Virus record (IMG/VR): IMGVR_UViG_3300042868_009961 | Span: 1-54,895 of that record | DNA length: 54,895 nt | Direction: 5' to 3' (one strand) | Origin: a virus | Shown here: positions 14,516-22,538 of the stretch, piece after piece | How the letters are laid out: every line of letters starts with the position of its first letter | Position numbering within the stretch: position 1 is the stretch's first letter | The notes under the pieces: generated by a model | What the model saw: only the letters and a program-made list of their open reading frames with translations | Databases searched by the model: none | What the model was told of the DNA's origin: nothing | Made by a program: the position numbers and the translations under genes

Positions 14516-15198
14516 AAAGCTTCGTTGAGTATAACGCCTGTTCAATTCAAGAAGAGCATGACTACTACGAAGCTTTGTCACTTCTTGAAACTGCCGAGCT
14601 GACTGAAAACGTTTTAAATGGCTTGACCTCTGGAGTACGAGCCAAACTAGACTTTATAAAGACTCTCGCATCAACTGCTGGAGCAAATTTGCAAGACACT
14701 CTAACACTCTTTAAAGATAGTCGGGTTTTTAAGTTTTTTAGTGCGCTACGTTTTAACTTAGCTAATCTTTGGAAATCAATAAAGGCTGGTTTTGCAGCAT
14801 ATGCCCAAATACAACGGGCAATCGCAGAATATGTTTCAAAAACTAAAATTGGCAGATGGACAGAGGAGGCACTTCGTGATCTAGACGTCTGGCTACAAAA
14901 ACACCCTGTTATAAAAAGAATAGGAGGCTTTGCTGTCGCAGGTCTGTTACTCTATATTTGGTTGAATATGTCATTTACAGGTGATTTGTCATATGACTTT
15001 GACTCTTCTGATATACTAGCTGCGCTTTCAGGAAATTTTGCGCTATCAACACTTTTTGCAGGCACAGAGGGTACGCGAATGTTATTACTATTTGTTACTG
15101 GAGTAATTGGTTTAAGCTTTCCATGGCCAGGACCTACAAGCGCAAAATTAGCATTGTCAGTGTTAAATGGCCTAAGAAAGATGGTAAAAACACGGTAA
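14512..15198 (+). CDS. Membrane protein with possible head-targeting start, unknown
   Basis: The 228-aa protein begins MKSFVEYN, like the capsid-targeting starts of the late island, and has two hydrophobic segments, about residues 141-155 (FAVAGLLLYIWLNM) and 188-205 (LLLFVTGVIGLSFPWPG). Between them lies an amphipathic helical region (AAYAQIQRAIAEYV). No family is recognised. It follows regA with an ATGA overlap. Confidence 0.6.
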   Translation: MKSFVEYNACSIQEEHDYYEALSLLETAELTENVLNGLTSGVRAKLDFIKTLASTAGANLQDTLTLFKDSRVFKFFSALRFNLANLWKSIKAGFAAYAQIQRAIAEYVSKTKIGRWTEEALRDLDVWLQKHPVIKRIGGFAVAGLLLYIWLNMSFTGDLSYDFDSSDILAALSGNFALSTLFAGTEGTRMLLLFVTGVIGLSFPWPGPTSAKLALSVLNGLRKMVKTR

Positions 15199-15209
15199 AA
15201 ACGTAGTAT

Positions 15210-15217
15210 TATAAATA
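15210..15217 (+). promoter_or_regulatory. Late promoter TATAAATA for the Ntn-hydrolase
   Basis: An exact late promoter match; predicted +1 near 15223 and a leader of about 15 nt before ATG 15238. It sits within a local AT palindrome. Confidence 0.6.
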
Positions 15218-15237
15218 TAATATAACCATTATCACAT

Positions 15238-16152
15238 ATGTGCGTAGTAGCAGTAAAATACATTAAAAAGTTTGGTTGGGTAGGTGCAAAAAATCGCGAT
15301 CGTAACTATCCTACGGAAATTAAAGTAGTTAACTCTAACCGTGATGGCATTCAAAGGTTGTTTATCGACGACCAAACTACTCGTTGGACAGAAGGCGTCA
15401 ACGAATATGGACTATCAATTATAAGCGCTTCATTCAGCGTAAAGAGCGATGAAAAAGAAGGAGAAAAAGTGCTTTCTAAAAATAAGAAAAAAACACCAAT
15501 CGTTTCTCCAGACGGTCTTGCAATACGCAATGCTCTTCGTATGAAGACTCCTGAAGCAGCAGCAAAATATCTTATAGAAAAAGAATTAGCTGGAGCTACA
15601 TTCGTGTTTAATCCTGAAAAATGCTATTTGCTCGAAGGTGGATTTACTGTTAAAAAAGATGATGCTACTGCAGAAAATCCACGCAAGTATATACACAACT
15701 TAAAAGAAATAACTCGAGAAGAAGATCATTGTGTACGTACGAATCATGGCATCGATTTACCAATTCTTGGATATAGCAAAAAGGCAACAGATACTCATCT
15801 GCAAGCAGCTCGTAAAAGTTCAGAGACTCGTTGGGAAATAGTAAACAACTATCTTCGTGACAATGATATATCTGATCCTTATGAGTTTCTTGAAGCAATG
15901 TCTCAAAAGCCAAATGATGATAAGTTTATGAATCCGATCAGAACTGGAAATCTCAAAAAGGCAGACATGGTTACAACTGGTCAACTACTCTTAGTTGCAA
16001 AGGAACGTACCCTACACTATCGCCCAATATACTCAGCAGTATCATTTGACTATAAAAAGTTAAATTCAGAATCTGCAAAAACATTCTTTGAAATAATTTC
16101 TAGTAGAAAATTACTTTCTTTCAAAGAATTTGTACTTCCTGAATATAAATAA
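15238..16152 (+). CDS. N-terminal nucleophile (Ntn) hydrolase, cysteine type
   Basis: After removal of Met the 304-aa protein starts with Cys2 (MCVVAVKYI), then GWVGAKNRDRNYP and WTEGVNEYGLSIISAS, the classic order of the C45/C69/NRDE-like Ntn-hydrolase families in which Cys2 is nucleophile, KNRDR lines the pocket and NEYGL forms a core strand. LEGG and TNHG (residues near 135 and 164) also fit. Such enzymes cleave amide bonds, for example acyl-amino acids or peptides. Its own late promoter suggests a late or virion role. The C-terminus (LLSFKEFVLPE) looks like a capsid-targeting peptide but at the wrong end. Substrate unknown. Confidence 0.7.
   Translation: MCVVAVKYIKKFGWVGAKNRDRNYPTEIKVVNSNRDGIQRLFIDDQTTRWTEGVNEYGLSIISASFSVKSDEKEGEKVLSKNKKKTPIVSPDGLAIRNALRMKTPEAAAKYLIEKELAGATFVFNPEKCYLLEGGFTVKKDDATAENPRKYIHNLKEITREEDHCVRTNHGIDLPILGYSKKATDTHLQAARKSSETRWEIVNNYLRDNDISDPYEFLEAMSQKPNDDKFMNPIRTGNLKKADMVTTGQLLLVAKERTLHYRPIYSAVSFDYKKLNSESAKTFFEIISSRKLLSFKEFVLPEYK
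16144..16151 (+). promoter_or_regulatory. Late promoter TATAAATA upstream of hsp20
   Basis: An exact match overlapping the last codons of the Ntn-hydrolase gene. The leader would be about 85 nt and contain a hairpin (16178-16184 with 16198-16204, one G-U) and a strong AAGGAG Shine-Dalgarno at 16229-16234. Confidence 0.5.
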
Positions 16153-16241
16153 AGTTGTATAACCATGGTGGTTGTACCAGTAGATGCCAGAAATGGGTCT
16201 GCTGAACATATATAAAACTCGCTTAAAAAGGAGAAACGAAA

Positions 16242-16649
16242 ATGAAAATAAGTACAACGTATAGGCCGTTTGGCATTGGGTTTGATCAACTCTTTCAAGA
16301 GTTTGATTCGATTAACAAAGAAAATTCGAATGTTTATCCGCCCCACAACGTGGTTAAACTCGACGAAGATAGGTTTGTCATTGAGTTGGCAGTCGCTGGA
16401 TTCGCTGAGTCGGAACTCGACATCGAAACTGTAGAAAATTCGCTAGTGATCACTGGTGAAAAGTCTGAAAAAGACGAAAGAGAGTATGCCCACAAGGGTA
16501 TTAGCGCACGTAAATTTACTCGGCGCTTCACGTTGGCAGAGCATGTCGTCGTGAGTGGGGCTTCTCTACAAAATGGAATCCTATCAATCTCGCTTGAGAA
16601 ACAGGTTCCAGAAGAGAAGAAACCTCGCAAAATTGTAATAAACAAATAA
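16242..16649 (+). CDS. hsp20: Small heat-shock protein Hsp20
   Basis: The 135-aa protein has an alpha-crystallin domain: YPPHNVVKLDEDRFVIELAVAGF, ELDIETVENSLVITGEK, RKFTRRFTL and the GILSISLEK strand, then a basic end with the IVI-type motif (KIVIN). Hsp20 chaperones are core genes in marine T4-like phages near regA and gene 43. Unlike most genes here it has a clear Shine-Dalgarno (AAAAAGGAGAAAC). A terminator follows. Confidence 0.93.
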   Translation: MKISTTYRPFGIGFDQLFQEFDSINKENSNVYPPHNVVKLDEDRFVIELAVAGFAESELDIETVENSLVITGEKSEKDEREYAHKGISARKFTRRFTLAEHVVVSGASLQNGILSISLEKQVPEEKKPRKIVINK

Positions 16650-16670
16650 ATAAAAATTAATACATAAAAT

Positions 16671-16710
16671 TAAACCGGCAAAGATTGCTGTTTACATCTT
16701 TGCCGGTTTA
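16671..16710 (+). terminator. Terminator after hsp20, overlapping the gp43 promoter
   Basis: A perfect 15-bp stem (16671-16685 with 16696-16710; core CCGGCAAAGAT) and a 10-nt loop. The loop and 3' arm contain TTTACA (16691-16696), the -35 of the polymerase promoter. The trailing sequence TGTTATAATG is the -10 rather than a T-run. Confidence 0.75.
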
Positions 16711-16719
16711 TGTTATAAT
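16691..16719 (+). promoter_or_regulatory. Early-type promoter for DNA polymerase gp43
   Basis: TTTACA at 16691-16696, a 17-bp spacer, and TATAAT at 16714-16719 with TGT just before it (extended -10). The predicted leader before ATG 16728 is about 2 nt. The -35 lies in the preceding terminator hairpin. Confidence 0.7.
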
Positions 16720-16727
16720 GCTCTTAC

Positions 16728-19289
16728 ATGATTAATGGATTCTATACTTGCATCGAGCGAAAGATGAATACTCTCCTGTACAGGGGATATGACGAAGACG
16801 GACAAAAGATTTATACAACATACAGGTTTCGTCCTGTAATGTATCTCGAAAGTAAGGATAGCAATGCAAAGTGGCGGTCTCTCGACGGGTTGCCTCTTGA
16901 ACCAATGCGGTTTGAGAGCATGTCTGATTGCCGTGCGTTTATTAAGAGCTATGAAGGAATTGATAACTTTAAAATTTATGGAAATGATCGTCATATACCT
17001 GCTTTTATTCAGGCAGAATTTCCAAATGAAATTAAGTATAACCCTAAAAAAGTTGATGTCGTTTCTCTTGACATTGAGTGTAAGTCTGACAACGGTTTCC
17101 CAGAGCCATCGGTGGCTGATCAAGAAATAACAGCAATTGGACTTAAGAGCAGTCGGCTCGATCATTATATTGTTTGGGGCTTAAAGAACTATGACCCTTC
17201 GCAGTCAAGTATTCCTCATTTGAAAAAACAATTTAAACAATTTGATAGCGAATCTGAATTGTTGACAGATTTTTTATCTTGGTGGTCAGACACACTAAAC
17301 ACACCAGATGTAATTACCGGTTGGAACATTCGTTTGTTTGATATTCCATATCTCGTCAATCGCATCTCTCGTGTACTTGGTCAAGACTCTGCAAAAAAGA
17401 TGTCGCCATGGAATTTTGTTGAACAAAAGTCTGTAATGATTAAAGGTAAAGAGAATTTCTTATACAACCTATATGGAATTCAGCAATTAGACTATCTTGA
17501 CCTCTTTAAAAAGTTTGCAGCAAATACCTATGGCGCCCAAGAGTCTTATCGTCTTGATTTTATTGCTGAAGTTGTACTTGGACAAAACAAGATTGATTAT
17601 AGTGAATATGGCACACTTACTGAACTTTATGAACGTGACTATCAAAAATTTATTGACTATAACATTGTTGACATTGAACTTATTGAACGTTTAGAAGCCA
17701 AACTCGGTCTTATCAACCTTGTGTTTACACTTGCATATTTTGGCGGCGTAAACTATGGAGATACATTAGGGACTGTTGCAATTTGGGACAGCATTATTTT
17801 TCGAAAACTTGCAACTCGAAAAATTGCGATTCCGCCAAACTCTCGATCATTTAAAACAGACTATGCTGGTGGATTTGTTAAAGACCCGCAAGTCGGTCGT
17901 CACCAATGGGTTATGAGTTTTGACCTTAACAGTCTCTATCCCAATCTTATTATTCAATATAATATGAGTCCTGAAACAATTGTGCCTCATATGAAAGTGG
18001 CATCATTGCAGAATGGTGGAGAAGACAAGATTTTAAACTCTGAACAAACATGGGCGCCAGAAGACAATCTTGCAGTTGCTGCAAATGGCGCATGCTTTCG
18101 TCGTGATAAACAAGGCATCCTTCCAGAAATTATTGAAGAATTATACAACCAACGTGTTGCAGTCAAACGACAAATGCTTGACTATGAGAAGGAAGCAGAG
18201 CTTACTGATAAAAAGACTGCGCGATATCATACACTTCAAATTGAAATTGATCGAGCGAGCAATCGGCAAATGTGTTTAAAGATTCTTCTTAATAGTTTGT
18301 ATGGCGCAGCGGCAAACCAATATTTCAGATACTTTAACCTTGATATTGCAGAAGGTATCACGTTATCTGGTCAACTTGCAATTCATACCGCAGAAAATGC
18401 AGTAAATGAGTATTTGGCGAAGGCTCTTGCTGATAGCATTCCAAAGGATCGTATTGTAGCATCAGACACAGATTCAATCTATATTAACTTATCAGATGTT
18501 GTACAAAAATGCAATCCAAAAGACCCTCATGCATTTTTAATTAAATTTGGTAAAGAGGCTCTTGAACCAGTAATTCAAACAGCTTATGAAAACTTGTCAC
18601 GTAAAACAAACTCTTATAAAAACACAATGGTAATGAAAGTAGAAAAGATTAGTAGTGTTGCTATCTTTACTGCCAAAAAACGATATATCCTAAACGTTCT
18701 TAGTAGCGAAGGTGTGCAGTATACAGAACCAAAAATTGTTATGAAAGGCATTGAGGCTATTAAAAGCAGTACTCCTAAAATTTGTCGCGAAGAGTTTAAA
18801 AAGATTTTTAAGATTTTAGTTACTGGTTCAGAGTCTGATATTCAATCAGAAGTTTCAAAGTTTCGTGATGTGTTTGACCACTATCCAATTGAAAAGATGG
18901 CATTTCCTAGGGGAGTGTCTGATATCAATAAATGGATGCAAAAAGTTGGTGTAAATGGTGTAAAAGTTCCATATAAGAGTGGCACACCAATTAACAGTCG
19001 TGCAGCAATTATGTACAACTCGTTGTTAAAACAACATGGCCTGACCCAACAATATCATCTTATTAAAGGTGGTGACAAGATTAAATACATCTATCTTAAA
19101 AAGGGTAATCCAACTGGTGAAAATGTTATTGGATTTATTGATACTTTGCCAACAGAATTTGAATTAGAAGGTTGGGTGGATCGTGACTTGCTTTTTGAAA
19201 AAACATTTTCTGATCCGCTACAACTGGTGCTTGATGCAGTTCATTGGAAAGCAATTCCAGTTGCAAGTCTTGAAGATTTTTTTAATTGA
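16728..19289 (+). CDS. gp43: Family B DNA polymerase gp43
   Basis: The replicative polymerase, 853 aa (T4: 898). The start NGFYTCIERKM fits T4 gp43 (KEFYISIE). Proofreading exonuclease motifs are intact: Exo I D115-I-E117, Exo II GWNIRLFDIPYL, Exo III YNIVDIELI. Polymerase motif A is SFDLNSLYPN with D399, motif B KILLNSLYGA from K518, motif C D580-T-D582. It works with gp45, gp44/62 and gp41. No intein or intron interrupts it. Confidence 0.97.
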   Translation: MINGFYTCIERKMNTLLYRGYDEDGQKIYTTYRFRPVMYLESKDSNAKWRSLDGLPLEPMRFESMSDCRAFIKSYEGIDNFKIYGNDRHIPAFIQAEFPNEIKYNPKKVDVVSLDIECKSDNGFPEPSVADQEITAIGLKSSRLDHYIVWGLKNYDPSQSSIPHLKKQFKQFDSESELLTDFLSWWSDTLNTPDVITGWNIRLFDIPYLVNRISRVLGQDSAKKMSPWNFVEQKSVMIKGKENFLYNLYGIQQLDYLDLFKKFAANTYGAQESYRLDFIAEVVLGQNKIDYSEYGTLTELYERDYQKFIDYNIVDIELIERLEAKLGLINLVFTLAYFGGVNYGDTLGTVAIWDSIIFRKLATRKIAIPPNSRSFKTDYAGGFVKDPQVGRHQWVMSFDLNSLYPNLIIQYNMSPETIVPHMKVASLQNGGEDKILNSEQTWAPEDNLAVAANGACFRRDKQGILPEIIEELYNQRVAVKRQMLDYEKEAELTDKKTARYHTLQIEIDRASNRQMCLKILLNSLYGAAANQYFRYFNLDIAEGITLSGQLAIHTAENAVNEYLAKALADSIPKDRIVASDTDSIYINLSDVVQKCNPKDPHAFLIKFGKEALEPVIQTAYENLSRKTNSYKNTMVMKVEKISSVAIFTAKKRYILNVLSSEGVQYTEPKIVMKGIEAIKSSTPKICREEFKKIFKILVTGSESDIQSEVSKFRDVFDHYPIEKMAFPRGVSDINKWMQKVGVNGVKVPYKSGTPINSRAAIMYNSLLKQHGLTQQYHLIKGGDKIKYIYLKKGNPTGENVIGFIDTLPTEFELEGWVDRDLLFEKTFSDPLQLVLDAVHWKAIPVASLEDFFN

Positions 19290-19310
19290 AACAAATATAT
19301 ACAATACATT

Positions 19311-19721
19311 ATGAGTACAAATTGGGTAAAAGACATATATGATATGCATGCAAAGTATGGAGTGCATAAGGCAATTGAAAACTTTGACGCGGAAAAACTT
19401 AGACAGTTTCTACAGTTTCGTTTGAGTTTTCTTGAAGAAGAGCTTAATGAAACTAAGACTGCAGCAACCAGTGAACAAATAGACGCCGAAGAAGTAGTTG
19501 ATGGACTAATTGATCTGTGTGTCGTTGCGATTGGAACTCTTGACGCGTTTGGAGTTAATGCCTATACAGCATGGAGTGCGGTGCATACAGCAAATATGAA
19601 CAAACAAGTTGGAATAAAAGAATCTCGACCAAATCCACTAGGTCTTCCAGATCTTATTAAACCAGAAGGATGGTGTGCTCCTTCTCATGCAGGCAATCAT
19701 GGCAAATTAAGTAGTTTATAA
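19311..19721 (+). CDS. MazG-like nucleotide pyrophosphohydrolase
   Basis: The 136-aa protein shows the all-alpha NTP pyrophosphatase pattern: FLQFRLSFLEEELNET (EExxE-type helix) and, 20 residues on, EEVVDGLIDLCVVAIGTLDAFG (ExxDG...D helix), the two metal-binding helices of the MazG/PRA-PH superfamily, to which T4 dCTPase gp56 also belongs. The end (NPLGLPDLIKPEGW) is typical of phage members. Likely nucleotide-pool control; a dCTPase role would fit gp42, but specificity cannot be read. Confidence 0.75.
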   Translation: MSTNWVKDIYDMHAKYGVHKAIENFDAEKLRQFLQFRLSFLEEELNETKTAATSEQIDAEEVVDGLIDLCVVAIGTLDAFGVNAYTAWSAVHTANMNKQVGIKESRPNPLGLPDLIKPEGWCAPSHAGNHGKLSSL

Positions 19722-19726
19722 AATCA

Positions 19727-19755
19727 TTTACATTCTATTTAGAATAGATTAGAAT
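19727..19755 (+). promoter_or_regulatory. Early-type promoter for the primase-like gene
   Basis: TTTACA at 19727-19732, a 17-bp spacer, and TAGAAT at 19750-19755. The predicted leader before ATG 19765 is about 3 nt. Confidence 0.6.
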
Positions 19756-19764
19756 AGTCTTCGA

Positions 19765-20706
19765 ATGCAATACAGTCTTACGATATTCACTTCTATCTTT
19801 GACAACAAGACGCATCGTCGAATGACGTTTGATAGTGTCGATGCCTTTGAAAAGTTGTTGTATAAACTTAGTGAACAACCAGGATACAAACCTAAAAAGG
19901 GAGAGTTTCGTACAGGCTCTCCACTTATAAGTCCTGCTCGCTTTGTTGAAAATGAAACGCGCAAAAATGTGAATGTAATTTCATGGGGCGGGTGGGCTGC
20001 ACTTGATGTTGATGACTATAGTGGTTCATTTGAAGATGCTATAGTTGGGTTTAAAAACGCACGTTTCATCTGTTATTCTTCTGCAAGCAGTACGCCTGAA
20101 AAGCCAAAGTTTCGAGTTGTATTTCCACTCACATGCGAAGTGCCAGCAGAAAACATAAAACATTTTTGGTATGCACTAAACACAGAATACAACTCATTGG
20201 GAGATCCACAAACCAAGGACCTGTCTCGTATGTATTATGTGCCTGCTCGCTATCCTAACAGTCACTGCTTTATATTCTCACACCATGACGCTCCATTGTT
20301 GGATCCATATGCATTGATGGCAAAACATCCTTATGTTGCTAAAGAGACTGCGGCGACATTCCTTGACAAACTACCAGAACACATACGTTTAAAAGTCATA
20401 GAACACCGGCGTGAATCGCTTACAAATACTTCATATACATGGAAGTCATATCATGACTGTCCTTTCGTAAATAAAAATATGGTGTCTGATTATCGCAACA
20501 TCCAACATTCTGGGTGGTACACACAAATGTACAAAATAATGATCAACATCTCTTCTAATGCAATGAAGCGAGGCTATCCTATTACCCCAGTTGAAGTTGC
20601 AACCCTTTGCAAAGAAATAGATCTCGAGACTGGAGGATGGTACAAATCCCGTCCAATGGAACTGGAGGCCTCCCGGGCCATAGAATTTGCCTCCCAAACA
20701 TTGTAA
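19765..20706 (+). CDS. Primase-polymerase-like (AEP-type) protein
   Basis: The 313-aa protein has D81-V-D83-D84 after WGGWAAL, then YSSASSTPEKPKFRVVFPL and DLSRMYYVPARYP. This order resembles archaeo-eukaryotic primase-like (prim-pol) proteins of phages and plasmids, whose motif between the metal aspartates and the Arg strand is usually STASHTPE-like; here Ser replaces the His. No DnaG-type gp61 is seen in the window, so this may be the replication primase or a relic. An AGGCCTCCCGG inverted repeat flanks the end of the gene. Confidence 0.5.
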   Translation: MQYSLTIFTSIFDNKTHRRMTFDSVDAFEKLLYKLSEQPGYKPKKGEFRTGSPLISPARFVENETRKNVNVISWGGWAALDVDDYSGSFEDAIVGFKNARFICYSSASSTPEKPKFRVVFPLTCEVPAENIKHFWYALNTEYNSLGDPQTKDLSRMYYVPARYPNSHCFIFSHHDAPLLDPYALMAKHPYVAKETAATFLDKLPEHIRLKVIEHRRESLTNTSYTWKSYHDCPFVNKNMVSDYRNIQHSGWYTQMYKIMINISSNAMKRGYPITPVEVATLCKEIDLETGGWYKSRPMELEASRAIEFASQTL

Positions 20707-20737
20707 ATTCTCACATTTTTGACCTCCGGGAGGCCTC
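20665..20737 (+). repeat. GC-rich inverted repeat spanning the end of the primase-like gene
   Basis: GAGGCCTCCCGG (20665-20676) and its reverse complement (20726-20737) are 49 bases apart and straddle the stop at 20706. The GC content is striking in this AT-rich genome. It could form a long-loop hairpin that stabilises or ends the mRNA. Confidence 0.5.
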
Positions 20738-20804
20738 TAGATGATCGGTTTCTCTATACGGGGACACTGTCCGGGACCTTTTTTCACTTTTATGAAAAAA
20801 GTTG

Positions 20805-20833
20805 TGTACTTTCTGTGGGTTTTATGCTATAAT
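20805..20833 (+). promoter_or_regulatory. Early promoter, copy 1 of a 57-bp duplicated block
   Basis: TGTACT at 20805-20810, a 17-bp spacer, and TATAAT at 20828-20833 with TGC extension. The block 20793-20849 matches 32297-32353 at 54 of 57 positions. It opens the accessory gene region. Confidence 0.7.
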
Positions 20834-20851
20834 AACCATGTAAGCAACAAT

Positions 20852-21055
20852 ATGACACCACAAACCAAAATGCAACTCGAAGCCCGTAAGTCACTCATCG
20901 CTAGCATCGCTCAGCGTCATGCTGCTGACCGTAAATTGATCAAGTCCTTTGAAGTTGAAGATAGTACTAAAGTTTCAAGTGACTATGATAATCTCGTTCA
21001 AGACGAATTTGCTCGAGTGCGTAAAGCTTCTACGTTCAATCCAATTAGTCTCTAA
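20852..21055 (+). CDS. Small hypothetical protein opening the accessory region
   Basis: The 67-aa product is mostly helical and charged (QLEARKSLIASIAQRHAADRKLIKSFEVED). It is the first gene after the duplicated strong promoter, and its codons are less AT-rich than its neighbours, which suggests strong early expression. I use ATG 20852; longer in-frame starts lie in the promoter. The family is not recognised. Its stop overlaps the next start (TAATG). Confidence 0.65.
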   Translation: MTPQTKMQLEARKSLIASIAQRHAADRKLIKSFEVEDSTKVSSDYDNLVQDEFARVRKASTFNPISL

Positions 21056-21201
21056 TGAAAAAGATCAAAGCAAAAACTTTTGACTATTCACCCATTGCTC
21101 TGAGAGCGCTGACTCGTCATAAGATTGCTCCTCCAACAAAATTCTTTACAGACAGAAAAAAGGCAAGTTCTAAGCTTGCGTGCAGACTCAAATCTCATTG
21201 A
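21055..21201 (+). CDS. Small basic hypothetical protein
   Basis: A 48-aa open frame begins in a TAATG overlap with the previous stop and ends just before the next gene. It is very basic (RHKIAPPTKFFTDRKKASSK) and contains one Cys. Only position and coding continuity support it. Confidence 0.45.
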   Translation: MKKIKAKTFDYSPIALRALTRHKIAPPTKFFTDRKKASSKLACRLKSH

Positions 21202-21203
21202 AT

Positions 21204-21425
21204 ATGAAAGACTATATCCACACCACTCTACAACTTATTCTAAATACTGGCGAGACGTTCTGTACTCACTTTGACATCTCGCCAGATTTATTGACTGACA
21301 CGGTTCAAGATTTTGTAGATCGCTACTACGTCAATAAAAGCTATTTTACTCATAATGGATTTAAAGTTGGAGTCATCACTCAAGTCGATGTACTTGGAGT
21401 AGAAGACGTATTGAAAATTGCCTAA
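21204..21425 (+). CDS. Small hypothetical protein
   Basis: The 73-aa acidic product (MKDYIHTTLQLILNTGE, then FDISPDLLTDTVQDFVDRYY) has no family I recognise. I use ATG 21204, two bases after the previous stop; an in-frame GTG at 21180 would overlap that gene. Confidence 0.55.
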   Translation: MKDYIHTTLQLILNTGETFCTHFDISPDLLTDTVQDFVDRYYVNKSYFTHNGFKVGVITQVDVLGVEDVLKIA

Positions 21426-21431
21426 GCGAAT

Positions 21432-21602
21432 ATGTACAAGATCAAAACTGAAACACTGCGTGACGTTAAAGAACGTCAAATACTATGGCTTCCCTGGATG
21501 CAAGAAAATTGTAAAGGTCTTAGTTTAGATTCACTAGTCGAGACGACCACCCAAATGTTGCCAATTGGAAACTATCTAGTCTCAATTAAACCAGCAAAAT
21601 AG
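21432..21602 (+). CDS. Small hypothetical protein
   Basis: A 56-aa open frame (MYKIKTETLRDVKERQIL, LPIGNYLVSIKPAK at the end) six bases after the previous gene. No family recognised; kept because it fills the run without a gap. Confidence 0.45.
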   Translation: MYKIKTETLRDVKERQILWLPWMQENCKGLSLDSLVETTTQMLPIGNYLVSIKPAK

Positions 21603-21614
21603 AAACACCAAACA

Positions 21615-21767
21615 ATGACACTGCTAACCAAACTATTCGGCAATAAGTCTAAGTGCAAGAATACGAGACCACTCTATGGTTGGTCGATCTTTGCCCTTGA
21701 TGACAGCGTTCATCTTTCAAGACGCGTCACAGAAGCACAACGTAAACAGATGCAACAACTGCCATGA
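21615..21767 (+). CDS. Small basic hypothetical protein
   Basis: A 50-aa open frame (MTLLTKLFGNKSKCKN, then LYGWSIFALDD) whose stop overlaps the next ATG in an ATGA. Basic; no family recognised. Confidence 0.45.
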   Translation: MTLLTKLFGNKSKCKNTRPLYGWSIFALDDSVHLSRRVTEAQRKQMQQLP

Positions 21768-21883
21768 TTTTTACAGTTGAATATATTCAAAACGGATTTA
21801 TCTTTGTAAGTTGGGTTGCTGCAGGTTGGCTCGTTGGAGCAGCAGTCACTGCATATCTGATGCGATCATCGAAAAATAAGTAA
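21764..21883 (+). CDS. Single-pass membrane microprotein
   Basis: A 39-aa protein with one transmembrane helix (FIFVSWVAAGWLVGAAVTAYL) and a basic end (MRSSKNK), consistent with N-out/C-in topology. It starts in an ATGA overlap, which supports translation. Function unknown; such microproteins often act on host membrane complexes. Confidence 0.55.
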   Translation: MIFTVEYIQNGFIFVSWVAAGWLVGAAVTAYLMRSSKNK

Positions 21884-21891
21884 AAAGCAAT

Positions 21892-22023
21892 ATGTCAACA
21901 TACGAAAAAAGAGTTCAAGAACTTGAAGATGAAGGTCTTACAACCTCAGATGCACAAGGAATTGCTGATATGGAATTTGAACAGGAAGCAGTGTATGAAA
22001 ACTTTAACCAAATTTTTAGATGA
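21892..22023 (+). CDS. Small acidic hypothetical protein
   Basis: A 43-aa, strongly acidic helical protein (YEKRVQELEDEGLTTSDAQG, DMEFEQEAVYENF). It overlaps the next start by four bases. No family recognised. Confidence 0.45.
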   Translation: MSTYEKRVQELEDEGLTTSDAQGIADMEFEQEAVYENFNQIFR

Positions 22024-22223
22024 CAAATAGTGCTCAATATGAATTAGAAGTGTTGGTGTTATCGGTACCAGACAAATTAGTAGAATTGGGACTCATCGAC
22101 AATGAAGACGAATATTCATTGTTCTATGCATTGCAGCATCGAGTTAATTCTATACGTTGTAAAAATTCTAAACGTTTAAATTTTTTTACTCGGTTAAAAA
22201 ATAAGTTTTATGGCTGCTGTTGA
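22020..22223 (+). CDS. Small hypothetical protein
   Basis: A 67-aa protein, acidic in its first half (LVELGLIDNEDEY) and basic at the end (FFTRLKNKFYGCC). It overlaps both neighbours. No family recognised. Confidence 0.5.
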   Translation: MTNSAQYELEVLVLSVPDKLVELGLIDNEDEYSLFYALQHRVNSIRCKNSKRLNFFTRLKNKFYGCC

Positions 22224-22497
22224 AATCTTTTTGAATCGTGGCATAAGCCTCTACGAGGGTCGGTTTGCTAACTACAACCGACTCGTGTTCGAGTATGAGT
22301 CACGATTGTCTGGAGAGGATGCAGCAGAAGAGGCATACAAAATAATAAACTCCGCAACTTTTGAATTGCAAGATGACGAACTTGCGATTCAGGAAGAATA
22401 TCTCGCCAACAATCAGGAAATTCTTGCCAGCGGAGATGTAGTAGCAGTTGACGCCGTTGCATATATCTGTTTACCGATAGGTTGGAAAAAGATGTAA
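22210..22497 (+). CDS. Small acidic hypothetical protein
   Basis: The 95-aa product starts within the end of the previous gene (14-nt overlap). The middle is acidic and helical (SGEDAAEEAYKIINSATFELQ split by loops) and the end is hydrophobic (VVAVDAVAYICLPIGW). No family recognised. Confidence 0.5.
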   Translation: MAAVEIFLNRGISLYEGRFANYNRLVFEYESRLSGEDAAEEAYKIINSATFELQDDELAIQEEYLANNQEILASGDVVAVDAVAYICLPIGWKKM

Positions 22498-22504
22498 AAA
22501 AGTG

Positions 22505-22533
22505 TGTACAACCCCTTATAGATAATATATAAT
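22505..22533 (+). promoter_or_regulatory. Early-type promoter giving a leaderless mRNA
   Basis: TGTACA at 22505-22510, a 17-bp spacer, and TATAAT at 22528-22533. The predicted +1 falls on the start codon at 22539. Confidence 0.65.
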
Positions 22534-22538
22534 ACACT

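Noticed and set aside
16152-16241. tRNA or RNA thermometer in the hsp20 leader
   Set aside because: One hairpin is present (16178-16204) but there is no cloverleaf, and the AAGGAG site is not clearly paired with any upstream segment.
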